A DNA stretch of 64,000 nt, from contig OZ038496.1 in NCBI GenBank assembly GCA_964036315.1, positions 13,524,883-13,588,882 of the forward strand, written 5' to 3'. The translations under genes were made by a program, and so were the position numbers. The stretch's first letter is position 1, and each line of letters starts with the position of its first letter. Origin of the DNA: Acanthosepion esculentum. Lineage: Eukaryota; Mollusca; Cephalopoda; Sepiida; Sepiidae. This document shows positions 1-12,489 of this stretch, one piece after another. The notes beneath the pieces were generated by a model. That model made no database searches, was not told the origin of the DNA, and was given only the letters and a program-made list of their open reading frames with translations.

Positions 1-260
1 ATTTTTTTATGTTGTGTAGGAAGAAGTGATCACTGATATGCAAATAAGTGTGTGATGTGTCAGGACAGTGGTCGGGGTAAGGGCATTGGTCTTGAGCAAT
101 GCAAGTGCATTGCACACACACATCCGTCATAGTTTGAGCAGCAACAAGGAAACATGGCAGTATTGAAGCAGCTCATTCAGAGTTGTCTGCTTTATGACTT
201 TAAGGTGGGCTTGTCTGAAACTTCACCAAGTCAGTAAATGCTCAAGTTTTTGGGAGATAA

Positions 261-410
261 TTATGAAATTATTCCCTTTGCCTTTTCTATAAATCCTGTC
301 ATGGTAATTGTTCTGATGAACTTTCCTTGATGACACCTATATTTTATGAATTTAAGAGCAATACTAGATTTGCAACAAGGTCTCGTCAATTTACAGTTGG
401 ACATTTTGAG
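261..410 (+). mobile_element. LINE reverse transcriptase C-terminal fragment
   Basis: A short decayed piece of the LINE family that recurs through the window. Read on the plus strand it gives, with frame breaks, the block seen better at 24230-24350 (FYK..HGNCSDELS, then P.FYEFKSNTRFATRSRQFTV). It belongs to the region after the catalytic RT domain of jockey/CR1-like elements, as I recognise it. It is followed by a short A-run and has no 3' end. Nothing is recognised in bases 1-260. Confidence 0.6.
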
Positions 411-769
411 ACAAGCAGGAAAAAAAAAAAAGGAACTAAACAAAATTTAAATATTATTGACTGCAACATACACTTGAAAACATCAGCTGAAATAGATAAA
501 TGCAGACAACTTATTTTAAGTGATCTGGCCGTCTCTCTTGAATTGAAACCTGTTTACTAACACACTATCTCTGACCATTTTGAGTTAAATTCCACTCTTT
601 CAGAACTGTCAGTGTATCAGAACAAGTCGGCAGTGAAGACAACAAATGGCCAGTACAAAGTTGCTCAGAGGAATAAACTTATTCTGCTTTGACTGTGTAA
701 TTATTTTTGGCCTGCCAACACATATATTTATACGTCTACCATTCATCCTTGCTTTGAATATTGCTGCCA

Positions 770-1045
770 CTTATGGTCTGGTGCTCTTGCTACAGATTCT
801 TGATAAAATTCAAAGAATCTGCAATGTTATTGGTCCTGACCTGGCATCTCAACTTCAGTCATTTTCCCGCCGCCATAATGTAGCTTCCTCGTGCTTTTTC
901 TATAAATACTTTTATGGTAATTGTTCTGATGAACTTTCCTCTATGGTACCTAGACTTTATGAATTTAAACTCAATATTAGATTGGCAACTAAGTGTCATC
1001 ATTTTACAGTTGAAATAGCTAGACACAAACCTCATCATATTTGGT
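770..1045 (+). mobile_element. LINE reverse transcriptase C-terminal fragment
   Basis: This reads on the plus strand as LDKIQ-RICNVIGPDLASQLQSFSRR, then FYKYFYGNCSDELSSMVPRLYEFK and HHFTVEIA. It is the same LINE family as at 24022-24640 but truncated at both ends. The frame stays open over about 90 codons, yet the catalytic RT domain is absent, so it is a dead 5'-truncated insertion. With the fragment at 261-410 it may be part of one broken copy. Confidence 0.7.
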
Positions 1046-1395
1046 AATGGATTGTATTGATACAATTGTTGGATATGTTACTGTTACTCCCCGTTCCTGT
1101 TGTCCTAAATGCATCCTCTGCTTATATGGTGATATGTTGTTAAGAATAAATATTTGCATAAGGACATATCAGCATATCAGCAGAGACCACATGGTCTGTT
1201 GCTGCCCTTCAGCAGTAAAAAAGCTAAGCTTATTGAAGAGCAACAACATGTCGACACGTTAGATAATAACACAATGAAATACAAGAATCACCCAAAAAGT
1301 CAAGTTTCCTATTTCAGGAGCTCCATTTCTGATGACCTGTGCCAAAACTTTTTTTTTTTTTAAATATTAGGACACTTTCATTTCCCAAAGAAAGC

Positions 1396-1743
1396 TGATT
1401 GAGTGGTTGATTTGTTTGCTACAGTTTATCAACCCAGAAAATATTTTTAGATTGTAAGAATTTGTCCTTTTTGTTGAAGATAATAATAAATCTTATTAAT
1501 TAACCCATAGCTGGAGGAGAAGCGATGGATTCATATATTTACCAAGGGTATTTGAGCATGAGTGAATATAACAAACCCAACTGGAATTGGAACTCCACTC
1601 TCCGATTAACAACCCATACATCAAAGCTTACAGCACCTGGTATACACAGGTGGGCACCGGTTTAGGTACTGACCAGGCTCGATGTTGCTTAACTTAGGCG
1701 ATCATACAGGAACCGGTATTTCAACGTGATATGGCCGTAAGCC
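1396..1743 (-). mobile_element. 5S rRNA/tRNA composite SINE (type A, near full length)
   Basis: On the minus strand the copy starts with a 119-bp block at 1624-1742 that follows a whole animal 5S rRNA from end to end: GCTTACGGCCATATCACGTTG at its start, the GTTAAGCAAC segment in the middle and ACCAGGTGCTGTAAGC at its end. A shortened tRNA-like segment follows (TGGAGTTCCAATTCC as box B), then a core reading TTCACT..GCTCAAATACCC and AGCTATGGGTTA, then an AT-rich tail. It is not a 5S gene, because many positions have drifted and the tail is fused directly. It is the best-preserved 5S head in the window. Confidence 0.75.
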
Positions 1744-2194
1744 CAAAGAAAGCTGAGTAAATATCAACACTCAAAGAGAGGTCAACTTGGTATTTGCTAT
1801 TTTCCTTCTGTCCCCCAAAGAATACAATTATCAAAACAGTCTGTGAATTCTGCTTTCAGGATCACTATAAGTTGCATTCTTTCAATCTGGACATTGAAGG
1901 TGGGGTCGGACCATAATGAGATGATGTTCTACTAACATCCCTGTATGAGACATGATGAATAGACAGGCTTAATATCATGATTAAATGAACACAACACAGT
2001 ACACAATCCCAAAGGCATAACCCCCACAAGAGATTATAAGTTCAAACATGCACACTAAGTGCAAGGGACATCAAGACCACACAACCAGATTTTGAGAAAT
2101 TCAAAATGGTTGGTAACTTTCTGGACAACTTCATATAAGAAAGGAATACACGTATGTCTCAGTTATTATAGAAATAAAAAGAAAAGAGGCTTAC

Positions 2195-2417
2195 CCGATT
2201 TTGCATAAATTTGGCAGCTTTATGAAATTCCCATCGCACAGCCATGGACCTTGTACACCAAGGAGCGTAGTACATGACAAATGTAATCTCGTCTTGTATG
2301 GTGAGTTCCAATAGTGGTGCCACCCGGCCAAAAGGAAACTCCAAGACAGGAGAGCTGAATGGAAAGAATTTGCGAGGAGGCATTGGTGGCAGGATGATGG
2401 GCTTGGAACTGAATGTG
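2195..2417 (-). CDS. TXNDC11: TXNDC11-like exon 2 (thioredoxin-domain host exon)
   Basis: This is an internal exon of a host gene on the minus strand. It is bounded by a pyrimidine-rich acceptor (CTCTCTCCAATAG) and a consensus donor (CGG then GTAAG). It is 223 nt long: one base completing a serine codon, then 74 codons, so it ends in phase 0. The product has a proline/phenylalanine-rich linker (residues about 68-92 with exon 1 counted), then the beta strand and active-site turn of a thioredoxin fold: TFVMYYAPWCTRS, Cys117 and Ser120. A C-x-x-S site and the preceding IILPP..FF..SPVLE stretch match the first Trx domain of vertebrate TXNDC11 as I recall it, an ER membrane protein linked to dual-oxidase maturation and ER protein quality control. 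The next exon lies beyond the left edge of the window. Other Trx-fold ER proteins are possible but fit the linker less well. Confidence 0.8.
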
Positions 2418-4186
2418 CTATTGGAGAGAGAGAGAGAAAGAAAAAGAAAAAAATGAATATATTATATTACAGAATGCAATTTTTTTTATCTGACTTTTTC
2501 ATTTAATATGGCAAATTTTCTTCTGCAAATGGCTTTTGAGAAATATATCATTTTCTACTTCATTTTATAAAATATATTTAAATAAAAAAAAAGGCCTCCT
2601 GATTTATGGGTTACCTTCTATTTCCTGATAATGTCCTTGAGAATTTGAAAACTAAGCAAAAGACATTTTCAATCAGTTTTCAAAATAGGAACAAATTTAA
2701 ATATGATTTTTGGCATATTAACTACACGAGTCAGGAAATGTCACATCATTTCTTCTACTGAGAAGTTTTCTATCAGCAAAAGAGCAGAGAGTAGTTTTTC
2801 TAACAGCAAAATAACAGAAAACAGCTTTTTGTTAGTCCTGTCGTTCCCACTGTTACACATCTGCAGAATAGATGCTGGCTGAACTTCTGAACAGTTGATC
2901 GTAGGTGGGAAGAGTTCAATTGCTTCAATAAACTTGTTTGACTAATCCCCTTCCCTTCCCCCACTCACCATTATTTGAAAGGGTTATCATTCTTGTATGT
3001 CTGCTACACCATACAAATATTTCAACCAAAGCCGTTATCAGCTGACCAGTGTAAATCTCCAAATCACAACCTAAGCATAGCGGTCATCAGTGCAAGTGAC
3101 CAAGCAATTCAAACAAGATTTTTTTTATGCTCTATTCCCCTGTCAATCAGTAGCTTATCTCTCATGATCAGGGGCCTGGCAACTGATCATTCCTCTGATG
3201 CAGATGTAACAGATCACTTTTGATCTGCGGTGAGTTTTCAGAAAAGAAAATAATAGCATAATTTCAATAATTTTTGCAAAAAAAAGCAGCGATAAGCAAG
3301 ATTTTTTTTTTACTTGTGATATATTTTAGCAAAATTTACATTGTTTGAAGTAAACTAATAGCAAATCCTTTAAATAAACAAGAATAGCTATCTTTTGTTT
3401 GTCAATAAAAATATTTTTTAAAAAATCCACTATTTTACTATTTATTGCAAACCAAATTAGTACATATTTCGACACAATCCTAGTAAAGAAAAAACAGATT
3501 TTTATAACCAGCATTATAAGAATAAAACAGTCAAAATAAATATGAGTTTGTCATCTTGATATCATTTTAGTTCATGAAACTATTTAGAAGTTATAACATC
3601 TAGAAAATTAAAATCACTGCTTTATAAAAATTTAAACATTTTGAACTAAAATCAAACATCTACTTGAAACACAATTACATAACCTAAAATATTCTTTTCC
3701 TTGCTTTGCTTCCTACAAAGTAAAAATAAATATGACTTTGTTATATTAATATAATTTCAGTTTATGAAAATATTTTGAAGTTATAATATCTAGAAAATTA
3801 AAATCATTGCTTTATAAAAACTTGAGGGTCCCTAGGCTGAAGCCTATATTAGCCTAAAGGATAATTTGGCCCTGTAAACAAAATAAAACTTCCCTAGCTA
3901 AGAACTAAAATGCCCATAAATAAAAATAAATAAAAATAAGTCACATGTTTAAAGCTGGATCAAAACCAGACTAAGTCTGCTACAGATAAAAAAAATGAAA
4001 AAAAAACAAAGAAAAAGAGGAACATGATCACAACATACATCTGTGCAGACAAGACCTGAGCACATGGACAAGTGCACAAACAAACATAGGAAATACAGAA
4101 GAAAATTTACACCAGTGCTAAATGTGTATAAAAAGGAAAAAAAATCGGAAAATATAAGCAGTAAATTGCTGATACCCCCTGAAGAG

Positions 4187-4268
4187 TGGACAAATAGGTC
4201 CATCCACAAAACTCTGGAGTTGGGATGCTGAAAGTAATATCAATCAGCTATGTGACAAATTTTACTCA
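4187..4268 (+). repeat. Tail fragment of a tRNA-SINE family
   Basis: ACAAAACTCTGGAGTTGGGAT, followed after a few bases by ATCAATCAG..A.GTGACAAA, recurs at 56160-56220 at the end of the longer tRNA-like repeat beginning at 55645. Here only the 3' part is kept, and it runs into an (AT)n tract at 4279-4304. Confidence 0.5.
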
Positions 4269-4276
4269 CGTTAACC

Positions 4277-4307
<31 letters not shown>

Positions 4308-5197
4308 AAACACTTTAGTGAGTACACATTTTTGTTGTAGCATACCTACAGACAATAACGGATATGTCCCCATTCACATAAATACAGTAGTAAATACTGT
4401 ATGTTGGTCTGCAGTTGGAGATTCTTTGTGGAATTCACTTGACTCACTTCTAGCAGTTGACTACTTCCTCTACGCGCCACTATCGAATCTTATACGTGTT
4501 GTTCTTGTCCTAAGTATTATTGTCCATTACCAACTTTAGTGTGATTATTCTATTCAATAACCTTCCCTAGGTTACAACACATATTTAAATAGACATTACA
4601 TTTTTTCCTCTCCTTCCAAACAGTGAAATTGACATCTACTGGCCTAGAGAATCAAAACTCTTATTAAATGTACTCTTTTACAGCAATACGATGCTCACAA
4701 TTAATGTTTTAGAGAAATGCATATCTCTCATTGAGACCTTTCAAAATATAAGTGCTAAAACCTTTCTGCACCCCTGATATATATATATATCACATACATA
4801 CCCCCCAATATGTTCCCAACTTATAATGGTGATAACCAAAAAAGGTAAAAACCATAGATCTTGAAGTTTAATCATTAGATACCTTTTTTTTTTTTTAAGT
4901 AAAAGAGTCTTAAAAGCCAATAAATCTAATACATAAATAATATATGAAAATAGAATTTTATATATACACAAGCTTGTGTGTGTGTGTGTGCTTATAAGCA
5001 CATACATTGAAATATAGTTTTAATGGGAAAACCATATCAGTTCTTTTTATCTTTTACAATTTAGAATTCTATTTTGTGTGCTTGTTGACAAAGTCCTTGA
5101 CCTGGTTTGTTTTTATCCACACACAATCTTTGCACCAATCATTCAAGCTGGTTGTAAAATCAACTTTAAAAATTCTCACCAAAAACCATAAACAATT

Positions 5198-5198
<1 letters not shown>

Positions 5199-5231
<33 letters not shown>
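5199..5231 (+). repeat. Poly(A) tract
   Basis: A 33-base run of A. It may be the 3' tail of an unrecognised retroposed sequence, or a simple homopolymer. The preceding 200 bp show no similarity to the other repeats I could follow. Confidence 0.8.
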
Positions 5232-5233
<2 letters not shown>

Positions 5234-7104
5234 AAAATCAATAGTGAATACAATTTAAATTAAAATGTTTTTAACTTGAAATTACCAATGGATGTTACAA
5301 TTTATTTCAACACTACTCAAATTTTGATGCACACTGATGCTAAAAAAAAAATAAATAATAATTCTGAAAATAAATTTATGATTCATTGAGTCAAAAGAAT
5401 TAGGTTTGTCTTCACAACGATGAAGAAATACAGAAGTGAGTTATTTACCGAGCTAACTAACCTTAATTAAGACGACGACGATTGTGATTATAATCAATAA
5501 TATATGAAAAAGAACTCTAGATTATGAATTTAAAAATTTATTTAAGGAATCATACGTGGTGTGAGCATATTCTCAAATTTTGTTTTAGCTTTAATCTTTA
5601 TTCATTAGGACAGGTCCTGAGGGGTGGGGATCAATTTATTTTATAATGAATTTAATATAAAACTAGATCCCCTAACTTTTATTATGTAATAAAAAAAAAA
5701 AATCTTTATTTTTCTTTTGATATTTGCGATCTTAAGTGCTTAATATGAGAAAAATATTTGCACAACTTTACTATTACTACTGTAGTGAGTTTCATGCTAG
5801 CTAAGAGCTTCAAAATTGTAGCCTTGTGCCAGACTAAACTAAGCTTAAGCCAAAAAGACTTTAGGGAAGATATTCTAATGAATATAATAATCCTCTTTTT
5901 GTGGCAGAGACAAAAGCAAGATAGGGATTTATTTAATTAACTGGTATAAAAGGAGTACTTAGGTTTAGTTTAGAATTTAGATGATAGTACTTATGCTTTA
6001 AAAAAAAGTCTATTATATAAAATTGTGTGTGTGTGTGGTCAACTTGTTGAGTATTATTAACACAAAAAAGCAATCAGGTTAAATTCCATGTGTTACTTTC
6101 CAAACCAACTTGCCAACAGTAAAGAGCCACGTAATCATTTTCTCTAAAAAGGGATTGAGAGGGTGGGAAGTCAAGTTGGCAGGATTGGTTAGGGACAGAA
6201 ACATGATAGGGGAGAGACAAAAACATCACTCACTTCAAAAAAAAAAAAAAATTAAGTGATGCTTTTAGTTTACAAAATAAATTAAAAAAATAAGGTATTT
6301 ACTATTTAGTAATTTCAATTATTTGTTGAATAAGGCTCCTTTTCGTCATCAGTTAATTTAATATCTTAATCATTTTTAGATGAGATCATTAAGAATCAAA
6401 ACAAATGGCATTTATGAGGAAAAAATGAAGTAATTTTGGGGAAAAAAAGCAGGTTATCTATCTATATAAATAATGCGTAGTGTATGTGTGTCTGTCTGTC
6501 TGTTTTCCGAGCTCAGCAAATCATAAACAACCTGAAGTAACAGGTAGTAACTACTGTAGTTACACATGATTAAAAATTAAATAAATAACTCATTTAAAGT
6601 TAAATTTGAATATCGAACCGGGTGAAAGGTTTAAAAAACAATTCTTTATTAAAAAGGTTTAATGATAATTTCGCTTTTCAACACAATTACAATTGATATC
6701 TAATTAAACTGTAGTTAAAAAGACTGAAGCAGGACACAGTACGTTGCTCATTTTCTAGCACACATTCTGTGACATATTCGAAATATTACATAGTTACGTT
6801 CCCTAATGTCTTTTAAGAGTGACTTTATGTGAAAAGATTATAAAGAATAGTGATTTTAAAAGGAAATAAAAATTGCGAGCCAAATAAGTGGAAACAAACT
6901 ATGGAGGTCGGTTGCATATATGAAGAAAGATTATGCCAAATTAAAGTGTCAAATATTATTAATTCTTAATTTCTTATCATTTTTACATATATAAGATGCT
7001 GAAGGTAAAAGGCTGAAGGCTCAAAAGTCCTCCGCAGGAACTAGCGTAAAGTCCTCCTGAAATATGGCTTCTAGGCTAGTTATTAATATTAACGCAACAA
7101 AAAG

Positions 7105-7725
7105 AGATGGAGAGGAAAGAGCGAGAGAGAGAGAGTGAAGAAGTGCACTGATTGAAAGAGAGAAACATACACAAACATGCGAAATTTCACCAAGAGAGAG
7201 ACATGGAGCTGCACTGACAGAGAAAGAAAAAGGGAGACACACAGAGCTGCACTGAGAGAGAGAGAGGGAGACACACACAACCAGACTGCACTAACAGAGA
7301 GAGAAATACAAATACACATGGAGCTGTCCTGAGAAAGAGTGACACACACACACAGATCTGCCATGAACAGTGAGAGAGACAGACAGACACACACAAACAC
7401 AAAGGGGCTGCAATGACATTGAAAGAAAGAGAGAGACACACGGGGCTGCCCTGAGAAAGAGAGTGATGACAGGAACAGACACACAAATACACAGGGCTGC
7501 AATGACATTGAGGGATATACACACAGACACATACATGGGTCTGCATTGACAAAGGCACATACACATAGGGCTGTGCTGGCAGAGAGAGAGAGCGAGACAC
7601 ACGCACACATGGGGTCTGCACAGGCAGAGAGAGAGAGAGCGAGACATACAAACATGAGGCTGCACTAAGAGCGAGAGACATACACACACAGGGCTGCACC
7701 TACAGGGAGAGCGACCACAAGCCTG
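7105..7725. repeat. Degenerate GA/CA-rich minisatellite
   Basis: This is a purine-rich tract built of irregular units of about 35-45 bp, each made of GAGAGAGA, ACACACA and a GGGGCTGCA(C/A)TGA block. The low-complexity composition leaves three minus-strand frames open for 130-190 codons. Those frames would encode only Cys/Val/Ser/Leu repeats and are not credible genes. Confidence 0.8.
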
Positions 7726-7837
7726 CCCTGGGTAAGAGAATGAGAAACAATTTATAAAAACAAAAGTTCAGATTTACAGACATTGAAACATACATTATAG
7801 AATCATTCAGATCAGCAACCACCACCTCCATCCCAAA

Positions 7838-7975
7838 TTCCAACAGGTTATGGTGATTCTCTAGACATAGCTTAGACGTGGCCCAAGGCTGAAAGTACAG
7901 AGCACCAGGTGAGGATCAAACTCACTATTCAATCATAATTGACTACAACTGGTTATGAATTCTATTCAACACCTT
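7838..7975 (-). mobile_element. tRNA-derived SINE fragment
   Basis: On the minus strand this contains a box B-like GAGTTTGATCCTCACCTGG and the downstream CTTGGGCCACGTCTAAGCTATG block. The same order is seen at 13138-13285 and 13505-13655, which show the tRNA-like part complete. It is degraded, with no visible target duplication. Confidence 0.55.
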
Positions 7976-9214
7976 TGTTCTCTTCCCAAATCAGTTTCTC
8001 CACTTTAAAATCATTTATTGGAAACTTCCAAGCATGAAAAAGTCAAACAAAGCCAACAGGTGGCAAGAGACAACATGTTACACTTTAATATGTTGCCGTC
8101 TAATATTTTATTCCCAATTCATTGATATCTGCAATATCAATCAATTCCTATTCATGTACAAATGGACTATGATTTTAAACTGCCGTATATTTCTGCATAT
8201 AAGGCAACCTTTAGATAAGACATGGTCAAAAAAATATAGCAAATTTTCAAGAATTTATCCAATATCTATAGTATAAGACAACTGCTTATTGATTATATAA
8301 AGATGATGCTATTGGAAATGTTTTTACTTACTGTATCCTTAGAAGTTCAAAATAAATGAAATAACAAAACCGATTCTATATCATGTTTTTCATACACATA
8401 TCCCCTAAAAGGGAAACCATGTTTTATCAGGTGATCTCTTGCAAATACTGATTCTTCTTCTTCTTTTCCTAAATATAAACAGTTACACACAGCCTGGTGT
8501 ACTAATGGCCATTTACTTATACTTCATTGGCAAATCACAAAATATTGCTAATAATAGTATGATAATGAATTTTTAATGATAAATAAATATTATTTTATCC
8601 TAAATGTTATTACTGCCATAACACTCCCATAATTATTGAAAGTTTAGCAAAAGATAAAGGTTGCTGTTAATGCAATCATAACTTGATTTTTACATTTTCT
8701 CAGCTAAGCTTGGATGGCTACAAGTTGATTTCATTGATATGGAATTATTCTTTGAATAGGCAATTTATTATGAAGTTATGCCAGTAATATATAAGGCAGA
8801 AATGGCTTTATTACATTTATTATCAGTTTATTTGATAATGTGAATCTTTTAGTGTATATTATTGGTTACTGCACTGAGGCCGAGGATAGCCTATCAACAA
8901 ACATCACTCAAAAATTAAGGTCTCTTTTTTAGAACTGTAGCATAGATGACCCCCAATTTTTAAAGGTGATTTTTGGGATTTAAAAGTTATCTTATACACA
9001 GAAATATACAGTATATTTTTGACATTCTCAGGTGTTTATGGCTCTCATTTCTTTAAAACATCTGCAGCTTTAAGCTAAGCAACCATTAGGCTATTAAGAG
9101 TTAAATTTAATTACCACATCATTTAATAAGTTCTTTAAAAACCTGACAATAATAAAGTTTTCCCAGGTTGGGTTTAAATCTAAATCTGTACTCCATGTGA
9201 AATCTTTTAAAATG

Positions 9215-9505
9215 ATATTATAAAAATGCCATGTCCCTTCCCATAGGTAAGCACAACTGTCCATGAACTCCTATTTCTTTTATTATATGTGAATTTCCAT
9301 GACTTCTTGGAAAAGATAGTCGACTGGTTTAGCATTACTTCTTCCATGGTTTTTAAATTCAAAGTAGTCCTTTTAGCTGCTACCCAAGACTACAGAGCCC
9401 CAATCTTCCTTACTGTTTAACCCATAGTGAGAGGAAGAAGAGATGGATTAATGCCTTTCTCAAGCACTTCAGTCAAAAGCAAATGGAACAGACTCAGCTA
9501 GAATT
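9215..9505 (-). mobile_element. SINE, type C tail
   Basis: Minus-strand order: TTCAAATTCTAGC box B remnant, AAGGCATTAATCCATC, CACTATGGGTTAAACAG, then a type C tail (ACCATGGAAGAAGTAATGC, TCCAAGAAGTCATGG). The type C tail recurs at 11588-11832 and 58175-58525. The core up to the CTATGGGTTAA box is shared with SINE types A and B, while the tail differs. Confidence 0.6.
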
Positions 9506-10143
9506 TGAACAAGCTGCAAAATGGCATACTACTGTCATATTTGAGCTGATGATGCCCAGTCTTGATAAGAGTCCAAAAGCATCTACACGGCCTTGTGGGT
9601 GATGAATTGTTTTACACCTGACAACACCTTTCCCAGATGAAACATTACAAGCATCTCACTACGCTACTTCTATTTCCATCAAAAATGTTCAAACAAGCAA
9701 TTTAGTTCACCCAGATCTACACCCCCACCTCCAGCTAAGACCCACCATGTCGCATACATTGAGCTGAACCACCCTCATTCACTTTGTATTCCTTTAGTAA
9801 GGAGAAAGTTCCACTTAAGTAGCTTCTTACCAGGAACTGTTGATTTGTCAAACAGAATCCCAGGAAGATGCATTTCAGATTACTATCATCTTAACCTATT
9901 CAAGTTTAAGGTTAACCATTATCTTTCAGTCATATACTTTGTAGAACAGAATCCGAGGAGGATGCTCTCACTGACCTAGCAATTGATTCAATATAATTCT
10001 GTTCCACTTCATATCAGTGGAAAACACAAGACTAAGACAGCACAATGTGTTGCTCTTCTTGGTCTCACTCGGCTACCTTATATTAAAAATATTTTAAAAG
10101 AAATTCTGCTCATAAGCAAATTACTACAGCAATATTTATAATA

Positions 10144-10510
10144 CAGGGTGTCCATAAAGTTTGTGTACACTTTAAAAAATTTATAACTTTATTTGTATTT
10201 GCGATAGAAATAATTTGTAAAAAGGATTAGAAAGAAGTAAATCTATATTTTTTAAGGTTTTATTGAAATGTTATTTAAGTTTCCACATGCCCTCCATCAT
10301 TAGCAATACAAAGGGTAATAAAATTTTGCAGTTCACGGAAAACATTTGCCAACTGATTTACAGTAATGCCTGAAATCACATTAGTTATTTTCGCTATACT
10401 TAAAACTAGGTACATTAAACTTTATAACATTTTTTACAGATTATTTCTATCGCAAATACAAATAAAGTTATAAATTTTTTAAAGTGCACACAAACTTTAT
10501 GGACACCCTG
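10144..10510 (-). mobile_element. Tc1/mariner-type MITE with 71-bp terminal inverted repeats
   Basis: The ends read CAGGGTGTCCATAAAGTTTG, and the arms 10144-10214 and 10440-10510 are inverted copies with one mismatch seen. Flanking TA at 10142-10143 and 10511-10512 fits a TA target duplication. The 225-bp interior keeps a minus-strand open piece (10281-10368) reading QLANVFRELQNFITLCIAND and ending GGHVE, which looks like a Tc1/mariner transposase C-terminus. It is therefore an internally deleted autonomous element rather than a random MITE. The rest of the transposase is gone. Confidence 0.8.
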
Positions 10511-10588
10511 TATAGTACATATCACAATTAGTTTGGCTGAAGTAAACTAAATTTTTATCATTCTCTGTTGGGTTTACATCATTTAAAT

Positions 10589-11568
10589 CTGTAATTCTCA
10601 ACCACCATGCCATGGCACACTAATGTATCGCACAATCCTCTTAACTGCAAAAGTATGATTGGCTTAAGGACACATGGCACAGTGGATAAAGGTGTTGGTT
10701 AGATCCAGTGACAGGACCCAAAGAGTTAGTGAGTTCAATACCTGGTTAAGGCAGTGGAGAACTTGGAGAGGTGAATTAACAGGAGGTGGTAACTGATAAC
10801 TGACATCCATTAAACATGGCACATGGAACTAGAAGTCTACCTTAGCGAGCAAAATAAAGGATTCAGTTCAACATTCCAACCACCTGAAGAAGGACGGAGT
10901 GTACAACAGATGAAACATTGTGATAAATATGGCAACAAAGATGAGGACAATAGTCTGAATAATGTAAATAGTGTATATAATACCTCATCTCAGAAATATA
11001 AACAGATACTGAAGTATGATTGGATTCAAAATCCCTAGACAAATGTTCCTTCAAATATAAGACTTATGCAAAGAAGAATTGGCCACCATTTCTAGTAATT
11101 GAGGGCTCAAAATAAAACATTTGACAGTACACATTGATACATTTTGGATTTCAATACAAAGGGAATATCCCAGACTAGCTAAAAAGGCTTTATCAGTTTT
11201 ATTGCAATTTTCTACTTCTTATTTATATGAATTAGTCTTTTCAACCCTAAATAATATTAAAAAAAATAAGAAGCGAGAAAGACTATGCTGCACCGAAGAA
11301 GAAATGAGTCTGCTTATCGCACAACCAAACACTGAAGAAATTGTGAAAAAAAAAAAACAGGTACAGGTTTCACACTAAATAAGCTGTACAAATATTTGAA
11401 TAGAAACATTGAAATAAAAAGTTCATATCTGGGTGTGTATATTTTAAAAATCTATGGTTTTATTTCATAACATTTAAATGTATACCGTTTAAAAATTTTG
11501 CTAAGTGTGCCATGATATTTTCATTTGCTCCTAGGTGTGCAGTTGCTTAAAAAGGTTGAGAAACACTG
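10589..11568 (+). mobile_element. hAT transposon remnant (ZBED/SCAND3-like)
   Basis: The termini read CTGTAATTCTCAACC..CATGGCACAC and, inverted, CAGTGTTTCTCAACC..CATGGCACAC, the usual hAT pattern. The flanking octamers ATTTAAAT and CTTTAGAT agree at 6 of 8 bases, a plausible old 8-bp target duplication. At 11121-11378 an open frame of 85 codons gives the hAT C-terminal dimerisation region: FWISIQREYPRLAKKAL, LLQFSTSYLYE, FSTLNNIKKNKKRERL, then NTEEIV. The BED finger and catalytic part are missing. A tRNA-like segment is nested at 10670-10790. Confidence 0.75.
10670..10790 (+). mobile_element. tRNA-like SINE segment nested in the hAT remnant
   Basis: CATGGCACAGTGGATAAAGG as a box A-like element and GTTAGTGAGTTCAATACCTGG as a box B-like element, spaced as in a tRNA promoter. 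No acceptor stem can be drawn, so this is a SINE head and not a tRNA gene. Confidence 0.45.
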
Positions 11569-11587
11569 CTTTAGATAATAAAAAGGA

Positions 11588-11832
11588 TGCACGTGTGGCA
11601 TAAAGGTTATCTATGGACAAAGTTTAACTGGCAAATTCAAGACTCATCTGAAGCTTTCACATGAACACCATTTCTTCTACCCACAGCTTTGGGTTAAATA
11701 ACAGTTTTGATTGGGCTCTCTAGTCTTGAGTAGCAGCCAGTTTAAGAAAAGGAATACTTAAATTCCAAACCATAGAGAAGGCAACAGGAAACCACTTCAC
11801 TATCTTTCCCAAGAAATTATGGCAATTCAGTT
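11588..11832 (+). mobile_element. SINE, type C tail
   Basis: This starts with GCACGTGTGGCATAAAGGTTAT (box A-like), then TTCAAGACTCATC, CCACAGCTTTGGGTTAAATA, GGCTCTCTAGTCTTGAG, and a tail with ACCATAGAGAAGGCAACAGG and CCCAAGAAATTATGG. The tail matches the minus-strand copies at 9215 and 58175. Confidence 0.55.
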
Positions 11833-12489
11833 ATTCAAGAAAAGGACTATGTGGAGAGCCATGACTATTTTGATGACACTATTAATCTTATAGTGATTGT
11901 CATATTCATAATTCTCTTTGATATTGATGATAATAATCATAAAGTTGGTTTCTTAAATTTTAATAATTTAGTAAATGTTTATAAATTTATGAATAAAAAG
12001 TTTTTATATTTATTTCTTTATAATTTGGTAAATGATAAATATTTCATTGCATTAGTTTTAATACACTTCATATAGAAATGAAAATAATGAGGCGGGGGGA
12101 GGGGGTGGAAAATGCCCAAAGTTTGGAAACAAAACAAGGGTTCAGAATGACCCCCACCATTCTGATTGCTACTTCCTTCAATCAAGATTATTTTTTTTAT
12201 CTTTCAGCAATGTTCACCTATCAATCATACCAAACTTTTTGACTTCAATTTCGGAGATGGTTTTCTTAGGTTTGCTGGCTTTGACTTCCATAGGACAGCT
12301 GGTTTCTGTCGCACGCATGCACGCGTAAAGAAAAAGTCAAGTTTGAACAAAACAAAAATTAATGTTTTTAACAGATTTACTCACAAAAAACATGAAAAAC
12401 TTTTAACAGACATTAAACAGGCACACATATTTGCTACTAATAAATATACATTTAGTTCCTATATGCATACAATCACCAAAGTTAAGTAA

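Noticed and set aside
7089..7699. Three overlapping minus-strand ORFs of 130-190 codons
   Set aside because: They are translations of a GA/CA-rich low-complexity tract (Cys/Val/Ser/Leu only).
12166..12360. Possible host exon (phenylalanine-rich plus frame; basic minus frame with PKKTISEIEV)
   Set aside because: Open frames exist on both strands and splice-like sites are present, but no family is recognised and the location within the proposed intron makes coding use unlikely.
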